The notes beneath the pieces were generated by a model. It was not told the origin of the DNA. It worked only from the letters and a program-made list of their open reading frames with translations, and made no database searches. DNA of 20,143 bases from a virus: the IMG/VR virus record IMGVR_UViG_3300029911_001887, positions 1 to 20,143 of that record; one strand, given 5' to 3'. Positions 1 through 5,166 of this stretch are shown here, piece by piece. Each line of letters starts with the position of its first letter. Position 1 is the first letter of the stretch. A program made the translations under genes and the position numbers.

Positions 1-237
1 ATGGCGACCGAACATGAAATTACAATGGAGCCGGTGCATCACGCCTTCTGTAATCACTACCTGGACCGGGAATGCGACTGCGGGCTGGATGCCCTTCGCG
101 TTCGGGTCGCGAGTCTGGAGGAACTGGAGTATGCCGCACTGGAAGTGCAGAAGCTGCACCAGGATCCGCCCGATTACTGCGCCACCTGGACGCCGTGCCA
201 GTGCCCGATCTGCACCCATCTCCGCAACCGCAAGTAG
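1..237 (+). CDS. Small cysteine-rich protein, possible zinc-binding
   Basis: This is a 78-residue protein with no family I recognise. It has two cysteine clusters: Cys17, Cys25 and Cys27 near the N-terminus, and Cys60, Cys66, Cys68 and Cys71 near the C-terminus in a CxCxxC arrangement, with several histidines nearby. The spacing suggests metal binding or a small zinc finger, but that is inference. The middle (about residues 29-53) is a likely amphipathic helix. The ATG lies exactly at the window edge, so its ribosome-binding site cannot be seen and an upstream start cannot be excluded. The gene ends 15 bases before a strong terminator hairpin, so it appears to close an upstream transcription unit rather than belong to the lysis genes that follow. 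Confidence 0.6.
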   Translation: MATEHEITMEPVHHAFCNHYLDRECDCGLDALRVRVASLEELEYAALEVQKLHQDPPDYCATWTPCQCPICTHLRNRK

Positions 238-252
238 TCCTGTTCTCGGATC

Positions 253-277
253 GGCCCCCGTCACCGGGGGCCTTTTT
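253..277 (+). terminator. Rho-independent terminator
   Basis: An 8-bp perfect stem (GGCCCCCG / CGGGGGCC) with a TCAC loop is followed at once by TTTTT. It closes the transcription unit of the small cysteine-rich gene before the lysis cassette. The same hairpin, slightly diverged, recurs after the lysis cassette at 2909-2930. Confidence 0.87.
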
Positions 278-314
278 ATGCCCTTTCCGTCGTCATCCCA
301 TGACGACACCCGGC
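254..314 (+). repeat. Direct repeat copy 1: terminator plus palindrome cassette
   Basis: This is one of two copies of a roughly 60-bp intergenic cassette; the other is at 2911-2972. Aligned by eye, both read G-rich hairpin, 17-18 variable bases, the identical 19-base palindrome, three variable bases, then CGGC, with a single one-base length difference. The conserved parts (the hairpin, the TGCCCT-like stretch and the palindrome) mark it as a true duplication and not two unrelated hairpins. The two copies bracket the lysis cassette and tRNA-like element. Confidence 0.75.
289..307. promoter_or_regulatory. 19-bp palindromic operator candidate, copy 1
   Basis: The perfect inverted repeat GTCGTCA-TCCCA-TGACGAC has 7-bp arms and a 5-base spacer. 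It lies 45 bases upstream of the endolysin start and just after a terminator. An identical copy lies 49 bases before the first head gene. The symmetry and position fit a dimeric regulator site controlling late promoters. An RNA hairpin in the leader is the alternative. No confident -35/-10 pair is visible beside it. Confidence 0.5.
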
Positions 315-351
315 CGACCTCCTCCCCGCATTCTGGGACCGGAGGCTATCC

Positions 352-846
352 GTGGCCCAACTGGAACCCGCGCTGCAGTTCCTGCTCCCTCACGAGGGAG
401 GCTGGTCCAACCGTCGCAACGATCGAGGCGGCCCAACCATGCATGGCATTACCCTGGCGGTGGCCCAGCACTACGGGATCATGACCGAGGACGCGCTACG
501 GGCCATCTCGGACGCAGACGTGGAGCGGATCTACCGAGCCGAGTTCTGGCGATTTGATGGGATCCAGAGCCAGGCCGTTGCCTCAAAAATCATGGATCTG
601 TGCGTCAACTTCGGTGGGGGAACCGAGGTCCGCATGGTCCAGCACATCCTGGGTGTAGACGCCGATGGCGCGTACGGCCCTGCTACAGAGGCGGCCGTCA
701 ATGCCCAGGACCCTGATTGCCTCATCCAGAAAATCTGCGACGCCTCGGTGGCGCGCTACAACGAGATCGAGGCCGCACACCCAGAGGATGAGGAGTTTCT
801 GGCCGGCTGGCTGGTGCGCGCCAGGGCGGTGCCGAATGCCGCTTGA
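352..846 (+). CDS. Endolysin, GH108-type muramidase with C-terminal PG-binding domain
   Basis: This 164-residue protein cuts host peptidoglycan at the end of infection. The N-terminus carries the GH108 (Glyco_hydro_108) signature HEGGWSN (residues 14-20), with Glu15 as the expected catalytic acid, followed by a DRGGPTMHGIT stretch (24-34). The C-terminal half (about residues 95-160), with a VDADGAYGPATEAAVN-like segment, matches the PG_binding_3 domain that usually follows GH108. The length is typical of this phage lysozyme class. The start is GTG, chosen because GGAGG ends 6 bases upstream. No signal peptide is seen, so export should depend on a holin. It is the first gene of the lysis cassette, and the next gene overlaps its end. 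Confidence 0.92.
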   Translation: MAQLEPALQFLLPHEGGWSNRRNDRGGPTMHGITLAVAQHYGIMTEDALRAISDADVERIYRAEFWRFDGIQSQAVASKIMDLCVNFGGGTEVRMVQHILGVDADGAYGPATEAAVNAQDPDCLIQKICDASVARYNEIEAAHPEDEEFLAGWLVRARAVPNAA

Positions 847-1162
847 ATGTGCGACTGCGCCATCTGCAACCCCTATGGCTATGACCTCCCAGGCGCGGAC
901 TGGCAGGTTCGAGGATCTGATCCGGCAGGACCGACCGCAGGATCCGAAGCGCTGGGCGCTGGTTCGCGGGACCCAGACGGTGATGGTGGGATTCCTGATG
1001 CTTTGCGGGGCGGCTGCGTACCAGATCCTCAAGGGCAATGACCATGACATCAAACAGGGCGTCGGCGTGGTGCTGGTGTCTCTGGCGACGTTGCTTGTGG
1101 GTGGGACCGTTGCGGCCCACTTCAAGCGGGATGACCAACTTCCTCAAGGGGATCAGCAATGA
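836..1162 (+). CDS. Two-TM membrane protein, holin candidate
   Basis: This is a 108-residue protein with a polar, charged N-terminal segment and two hydrophobic helices (about residues 46-63 and 75-95), ending in a charged tail. That layout and its place directly after the endolysin fit a class II-like phage holin, which forms the membrane lesion that releases the endolysin. The family is not recognised by sequence. I chose the ATG at 836, preceded by AGGGCGG and overlapping the endolysin stop by 11 bases. The ATGs at 875 and 881 are in the same frame and give 95 or 93 residues without losing the TM helices, but have no obvious ribosome-binding site. The start is therefore uncertain. Confidence 0.68.
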   Translation: MPLECATAPSATPMAMTSQARTGRFEDLIRQDRPQDPKRWALVRGTQTVMVGFLMLCGAAAYQILKGNDHDIKQGVGVVLVSLATLLVGGTVAAHFKRDDQLPQGDQQ

Positions 1163-1362
1163 GCCATGACAAAAACGGCACCCTCATCCAGGCCGGTGAC
1201 ATCGTCACCTTGGAACTGGAGGTCAAATCCATCTCTGGAGATGAGAATTTCTGCTGCCTCGAGGCGGAGACCACCCTGGTGATGCCCGGCAACGGTCTGA
1301 AGAACCAGATCCACGCCCTGAGCACCAAGCAGGTCCTCCTGACCGAGAAGGCGCCCCAGTGA
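1159..1362 (+). CDS. Small beta-rich hypothetical protein of the lysis cassette
   Basis: This 67-residue protein has no TM helix or signal peptide. Its alternating hydrophobic pattern suggests a small beta barrel, and the opening segment (GTLIQAGDIVTLELEVKSI) resembles SH3/KOW-like folds. I do not recognise a named family. Its ATG overlaps the previous stop by 4 bases (ATGA) and it is preceded by AAGGGG, so it is translationally coupled to the holin candidate. The next gene begins inside its stop codon, which fixes it as part of one operon. Two adjacent cysteines (FCCLE) are its only notable residues. Confidence 0.65.
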   Translation: MSHDKNGTLIQAGDIVTLELEVKSISGDENFCCLEAETTLVMPGNGLKNQIHALSTKQVLLTEKAPQ

Positions 1363-2030
1363 TCGGCAAGGGCTACCTCATCGGCGCCGCCGGCCTCGCC
1401 CTGGTGCTGGCCGGCATCTTCATGTACCGGGACCACAGCCAGGGCAAACGGGACCAAGCGCACATCCAGCAGGCCAACGTGGACCAGGGGGCGTCCCAGG
1501 CCGCCGCCAAACAGGGGGATCAGCATGCCGCAGCCGCCCAGGAAATCGCCCCGGCCATCGCCACCGACGATCAAAACGTTTCCCGCCTGCAGGCTCAAGT
1601 GGCGCGGCTGCGGGCGGCCGCTCCTCGCCCCCCTGGTCCCGATCCCCTGCCTGGAATGCCCGACCCTGAGCCTGCGTCGGTTCCTCCTGAGCTGGATCTG
1701 GCGAAGGATGCCCTGATCGCCGCCCAAGCCAAGGACATCACCGACCTGAAGGCCCAGAACCTGCAGCTCACCCTGGCCGACCAGGATCACCGGCAGGCCT
1801 TCGTCCAGGATGACGCCGCGGTGGGCGAGCTGCGCCAGGCCATCCATCCCACATACCGGCGGGCCGCCGGGCTGCTCTATGCCCCAGGCCAGTCGGCCGT
1901 GGGCGTCATCGTGGAGCAGGACATCGCCCGGGTGCGGGTGGTGGGCGAGCTGATCCAGCAGGGCCTGCCGGCAATGGCCGGGGGCAAATCCCAAACCCTG
2001 GCGCTTGTTGGCGCCGCCATCACCTTCTGA
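1359..2030 (+). CDS. Spanin-like (Rz-type) membrane-anchored coiled-coil protein
   Basis: This 223-residue protein starts with one N-terminal hydrophobic helix (about residues 5-23) after a short positive stretch. Long helical, Ala/Gln-rich segments follow (about 30-85 and 110-150), broken by a Pro-rich hinge (about 88-110), with a globular C-terminal part. This is the arrangement of an inner-membrane spanin (Rz), which spans the periplasm and fuses the inner and outer membranes in the last step of lysis. The assignment rests on architecture and position, not recognised homology. No embedded or overlapping outer-membrane lipoprotein partner (Rz1) with a lipobox was found. The GTG start overlaps the previous stop by 4 bases, with GAGAAGG upstream. 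Confidence 0.7.
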   Translation: MIGKGYLIGAAGLALVLAGIFMYRDHSQGKRDQAHIQQANVDQGASQAAAKQGDQHAAAAQEIAPAIATDDQNVSRLQAQVARLRAAAPRPPGPDPLPGMPDPEPASVPPELDLAKDALIAAQAKDITDLKAQNLQLTLADQDHRQAFVQDDAAVGELRQAIHPTYRRAAGLLYAPGQSAVGVIVEQDIARVRVVGELIQQGLPAMAGGKSQTLALVGAAITF

Positions 2031-2040
2031 GGAAACCATC

Positions 2041-2403
2041 ATGCCTGAAATCATCAGTTCCAACCTGATCCACATCATCTGGGCTCTCGTCGCCCTGGCG
2101 GCGCTGTTCCTGGGCCACTACTGGTCCAACCTCAAGGCCGATGCCGCGAAGGGGGCGGCCATCGCCGAAGCGGACGCCAAGAAGATCAAGGCAGCCGCGG
2201 AGGTTCTGGGCGATGGGGTTGAGTCCTTCCTGGCCAAGGTCTCCACCCGGGTGAAGGCTGACTTCGAAGCCGACAAAGCCAAGGCGGATGCCGAAGCTGC
2301 CAAGGCCTTGGCCGAAGCCCAGAAGTTCGAAGCTGCCGTTGAAGCTGCTGTGGCTGCCAAGACCGCCGCTTCCGCCGCGGCCCCGGCCGCCCCCGTGGTT
2401 TGA
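2041..2403 (+). CDS. Single-TM, alanine-rich helical protein
   Basis: This is a 120-residue protein with one N-terminal membrane helix (about residues 8-28). A long, highly charged Ala/Lys/Glu helix follows (about 30-105), ending in an Ala/Pro tail. The likely topology is N-terminal anchor with a periplasmic or cytoplasmic helical rod. A longer in-frame ORF begins at 2005, but that start lies inside the previous gene. TGAGGA sits 6-7 bases before the ATG at 2041, so the shorter form is preferred. It sits in the lysis cassette beside two other single-TM coiled-coil proteins and could be an accessory holin, antiholin or spanin part. The actual role is unknown. Confidence 0.75.
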   Translation: MPEIISSNLIHIIWALVALAALFLGHYWSNLKADAAKGAAIAEADAKKIKAAAEVLGDGVESFLAKVSTRVKADFEADKAKADAEAAKALAEAQKFEAAVEAAVAAKTAASAAAPAAPVV

Positions 2404-2408
2404 TTTAG

Positions 2409-2759
2409 ATGACGCCCCAGCTGATCCTCGGCTATTGCACCCTCATCCTGGCGATCATCGGCGGGATCTGGGGGATCATCCGGCTGCTTCTGCTCCGGGA
2501 CCGAAAAAACCTGGAGGACCAACAGCGAACCATGTGGGAAAAGCTGGACGCCATGCGCAAGGAACTCTCTGCGGCTCAGCAGGAGTTGGGAATTCTCCGG
2601 GAGCGCGTCCGGGCCCTTCCGGACCAGAAGGAGTTCTCCGCCCAGCTTCAGGCCCAGGAGGAGAAGCTGGACCGCAAGCTTCAGGCCTTGGCCCAGCAGA
2701 TCCAGGAGTCCTTCGTCCAGGCCACACAGAGGTTCCGCTGCCCCCACGATCCCGGCTGA
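2409..2759 (+). CDS. Single-TM coiled-coil protein (DUF2730-like architecture)
   Basis: This 116-residue protein has an N-terminal hydrophobic helix (about residues 4-28), then a basic RDRK stop-transfer segment. A long coiled coil rich in Gln, Glu, Leu and Lys follows (about 32-108). The layout resembles the Mu gp25/DUF2730 class found near phage lysis genes, but that is similarity of shape only. It starts 5 bases after the previous stop with a weak ribosome-binding site, so coupling to the upstream gene is likely. It is the last protein gene of the lysis cassette, followed by the tRNA-like element and a terminator. Confidence 0.73.
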   Translation: MTPQLILGYCTLILAIIGGIWGIIRLLLLRDRKNLEDQQRTMWEKLDAMRKELSAAQQELGILRERVRALPDQKEFSAQLQAQEEKLDRKLQALAQQIQESFVQATQRFRCPHDPG

Positions 2760-2779
2760 CGCGCCCATGACCATGATCC

Positions 2780-2883
2780 GCTGGGGTGTCGGAGTGGATT
2801 AACGATGACACCTGCAAGACGGGGGCGGTGGGGCAGGAAACCCAATACCGTCAGCGCCATGGGTTCGAATCCCATCCCCAGCA
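2780..2883 (+). tRNA. tRNA-like element, non-canonical; amino acid not assignable
   Basis: The ends are textbook tRNA. A perfect 7-bp acceptor stem (GCTGGGG / CCCCAGC) is followed by discriminator A. A 5-bp T stem (ATGGG / CCCAT) holds the loop TTCGAAT. The 5' part TGTCGGAGTGGATTAACGA looks like a class II (serine-type) D arm. The middle does not fold normally. CTGCAAG would give anticodon GCA, but its flanks do not pair. At 104 nt it is much longer than a normal tRNA. An alternative cloverleaf uses TGTC/GACA (2787-2790 / 2807-2810) and CCTGC/GCAGG (2811-2815 / 2833-2837) with a 17-base G-rich loop. CCA is not encoded. It fills the gap between the last lysis gene and a terminator. It may be a phage tRNA, a degenerate tRNA or a tRNA mimic. 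Confidence 0.5.
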
Positions 2884-2908
2884 CCTTTTCAACGAATGAT
2901 CACCCCCC

Positions 2909-2930
2909 AAGCCCCCCTCACCGGGGGCTT
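2909..2930 (+). terminator. Terminator hairpin after lysis cassette
   Basis: A perfect 8-bp stem (AAGCCCCC / GGGGGCTT) with a CTCACC loop is followed by CCTCTTGCC, a weak U-tract. It is homologous to the hairpin at 253-277, where the U-tract is intact, so termination here may be leaky and allow read-through into the head genes. Confidence 0.62.
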
Positions 2931-2972
2931 CCTCTTGCCCTAAATCGTCGTCATCCCATGACGACAGTCGGC
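2911..2972 (+). repeat. Direct repeat copy 2: terminator plus palindrome cassette
   Basis: This is the second copy of the cassette at 254-314. It has the same hairpin core, the same spacing to the palindrome within one base, an identical palindrome and a following CGGC. It separates the lysis unit from the head-tail unit. Confidence 0.75.
2947..2965. promoter_or_regulatory. 19-bp palindromic operator candidate, copy 2
   Basis: This is the identical GTCGTCA-TCCCA-TGACGAC inverted repeat, 49 bases upstream of the first structural gene. The region after it (CCGCAT, then GGAGG) also parallels copy 1, suggesting a shared leader for the lysis and head-tail transcripts. A standard promoter cannot be identified with confidence. 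Confidence 0.5.
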
Positions 2973-3013
2973 TTTTGAATCCGCCGCATCCTCCATCGTG
3001 GAGGTAGGGGCAA

Positions 3014-3586
3014 ATGGCGTATAACCCCATGGGATGGCCGGATAGCTCTAAGAACGTAGAGCCCACGGAAATCTGTGCGGGGGATTCTGTCATCTGGAAC
3101 CAGGCGGTGGAGGGCTATTCCTCTGGCCAGAACTGGGTCCTGACTTACTACCTGCAGATGATGGGCCAGCCGGTCGTGAGCATCCCGACCACGGCGGACC
3201 CGGACGGCATGAGCTTCGACGTCAACGTGCCGGACACCACCACGGCCAGCTGGGCGCCCGGGCAGTACGCCTGGAAGGCTGTCATCAGCGGCACCGGCCC
3301 AAACGCCGGCCAGCGGTTCACCGTGGCCTGGGCGGAGCTGGTGGTCCGGCCGGACCCCACGCAGACCTATGACAGCCGGTCCCACTTCCGGAAGTGCTAT
3401 GAAGCCGTCACGGCGGTGATCGAGGGCCGGATGTCCGATCCGATCACCCGCTACAAGATCGGCGACACCGAGGCTTTCAAGCTCGCCCACATCGACCTGA
3501 TCAAGCTCCAGGCCTTCTATGCCGCCCGGTTGCGCACCGAGGCCGGGCGCCCGCTCATTACCGTTCACCCCGTGGTGCTCCATTGA
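3014..3586 (+). CDS. Head-connector candidate: Ig-like domain fused to gpW-like domain
   Basis: This 190-residue protein appears to have two parts. Residues about 1-118 are beta-rich, with GDSVIWNQ and SWAPGQYAWKAVISG-type strands and an Ig-like look. Residues about 122-185 are helical, with a charged beta-turn segment (ITRYKIGDTEAFKLAHIDL) and a terminal Arg/Glu-rich helix. The second part resembles lambda gpW in size and pattern; gpW is the head-completion protein that stabilises DNA and prepares the head for tail joining. The position just before the portal also fits gpW. A strong GGAGG lies 9 bases upstream of the ATG. The next gene starts inside its stop codon. Domain calls are by eye and need a profile search. 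Confidence 0.68.
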   Translation: MAYNPMGWPDSSKNVEPTEICAGDSVIWNQAVEGYSSGQNWVLTYYLQMMGQPVVSIPTTADPDGMSFDVNVPDTTTASWAPGQYAWKAVISGTGPNAGQRFTVAWAELVVRPDPTQTYDSRSHFRKCYEAVTAVIEGRMSDPITRYKIGDTEAFKLAHIDLIKLQAFYAARLRTEAGRPLITVHPVVLH

Positions 3587-5166
3587 ACCCGCTACGCTGG
3601 ATTGGCATCGGCCGCAAGGCCACCAGTGAGGATCCCGCCACGGTGGCCACCATCGCCACCCTGGTCAACCATGCCCGGCATGAAGGATTCCAGCGCGGCC
3701 AGCAGGCCTATATGGGCTATGCCGGTGGGAACGTCAATTCTCGGACCGTCAATTTCAGCGTGGCCCTGGAGAGCGCGAACAAAGAAGTCAAACGGGACAT
3801 CCGGGCGCTCCGGGCCCACAGCCGCACCCTGGCCCGGGACAACGGGTTCATGGTCCGCTACCTGGGCCTATGCTGCACCAACATCCTCGGGCCTTACGGC
3901 ATCGCCTTCGACAGCGTCATCACCGGCAATTCCGACAAGCCCAAGAAGGCCTGGAACAAGGCCATCAAGGACGCCTGGAAGCTCTGGGGCAAGGACGCCA
4001 CGGTGGACGGCATGGCCTGGACCGACTTCGAACACCTGGTGCTCACCACGGTGGTCACGGATGGAGAGGCCTTCGTGCGCAAGGTGCCGGGCTTCCCCAA
4101 TGCCTTCGGCTTCGCACTCGAACTGATCGACGCGGACAGGGTGGATTGGACCTGGAACGTCGCGCCGGCCCAGGGCCAGAACGAAGTGATCATGGGCGTC
4201 GAAATCGACAAGTGGGGCCGGCGGGTCGCCTACTGGGTCTGGACCGCGCACCCCACCGACCTGGCCCTGGACCGCAAGCGCGTCCGGATCCCCGCCAGCG
4301 AGATCATCCACATTGGCCGGGCGGACCGCACGCGCCGCACCCGGTTCAACCCCTGGGCCACCGGAGTCATGACCTTCCTGAACCTGGTGGGCCGCTACTG
4401 GAATTCCGAAATCGTGGCTGCCAACTGGGAGGCGGACCGCCTCGGGTTCCTGACCTCCGAACTCGGCACCATGGACCCCTCGGATGGCGGTGAGGAGCTG
4501 GCCGACCCGACCACCCTGCAGGTGCAGAGCGACGTGGCCCAGTTCGTGGGCCTCCCCGCCGGCGTGAAGGCCGAGTTCCCGGCCATCCAGCACCCCAGCA
4601 CGGCATTCGACCCTTTCAGCAAAGCCCTGCTCCGTGGAATCTCCGTGGGCCTGGGTGTGGCCTACCACTCCCTCACCGGGGACGTGGGCGCCGCGAACTA
4701 CAGTTCCGCCCGGGTGGCCCTGCTGGACGAACGCGACAACTGGCGCAAGCACCAGGGCTGGTTCGTGCGGGGCTTCCACGACAAGATTTTCCCCGACTGG
4801 CTGGATATGGCCGTCCTCTCACGCCAGGTGGACATTCCCGTCACCGACCCGGGCAAGCTCTGCGCCCCCCAGTGGTATCCCCGCGGCTGGCAGTGGATCG
4901 ACCCCCAGAAGGATACCGACGCCAGCAAAGCGGCAATCGCCGGGGGCTTCACCACCCTGCAGGCGGTCTGTGCCGAGCAGGGCGATGACTGGGAGGAAAT
5001 CCTCGTCCAGCGGTCCCTGGAGCAGGCGCGTGCCAAGGAGCTCGGCCTGTTCCTGGACTACACCACCAAGGGAATGATGCCGCCCCAGGAGGCCGCCGCA
5101 GATGCGCCGGCGTCCGCAGAGGCAGCCACCGAAAAAGATGGCACCGCAGGAGGCCAGAATGGCTAA
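3583..5166 (+). CDS. Phage portal protein, lambda family
   Basis: This is a 527-residue protein, the usual length for lambda gpB-type portals. The portal forms the dodecameric ring at one head vertex through which DNA enters and leaves. Recognisable features include the N-terminal NFSVALESANKEVKRDI segment with RDNGFMVRYLGL (about residues 85-96). The ANYSSARVALLDERDNW motif (about 371-387) is highly characteristic of this family. A Pro/Ala-rich tail ends the protein. The TTG start overlaps the previous stop in a TTGA arrangement, so it is probably translationally coupled. Its stop overlaps the next gene by 8 bases. No terminase genes lie beside it, which is unusual for a lambda-type head module. 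Confidence 0.95.
   Translation: MNPLRWIGIGRKATSEDPATVATIATLVNHARHEGFQRGQQAYMGYAGGNVNSRTVNFSVALESANKEVKRDIRALRAHSRTLARDNGFMVRYLGLCCTNILGPYGIAFDSVITGNSDKPKKAWNKAIKDAWKLWGKDATVDGMAWTDFEHLVLTTVVTDGEAFVRKVPGFPNAFGFALELIDADRVDWTWNVAPAQGQNEVIMGVEIDKWGRRVAYWVWTAHPTDLALDRKRVRIPASEIIHIGRADRTRRTRFNPWATGVMTFLNLVGRYWNSEIVAANWEADRLGFLTSELGTMDPSDGGEELADPTTLQVQSDVAQFVGLPAGVKAEFPAIQHPSTAFDPFSKALLRGISVGLGVAYHSLTGDVGAANYSSARVALLDERDNWRKHQGWFVRGFHDKIFPDWLDMAVLSRQVDIPVTDPGKLCAPQWYPRGWQWIDPQKDTDASKAAIAGGFTTLQAVCAEQGDDWEEILVQRSLEQARAKELGLFLDYTTKGMMPPQEAAADAPASAEAATEKDGTAGGQNG

Noticed and set aside
847-1041. Rightward 64-residue ORF after the endolysin stop
   Set aside because: After the first ~19 residues it is an out-of-frame reading of the holin candidate, whose two TM helices are far more protein-like. 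The short Cys motif is noted as a low-interest finding only.
1122-2078. Leftward ORF of 318 residues
   Set aside because: It is antisense to three coupled lysis-cassette genes with good starts. Nothing in the translation resembles a protein family.
2780-2883. Calling the tRNA-like element tRNA-Cys(GCA)
   Set aside because: CTGCAAG could be read as a Cys anticodon loop, but the flanking five bases on each side do not pair and the rest looks class II. No amino acid is assigned.
5102-5158. Upstream in-frame start of the protease-capsid gene
   Set aside because: It lies inside the portal gene with no ribosome-binding site, whereas AGGAGG directly precedes the ATG at 5159.
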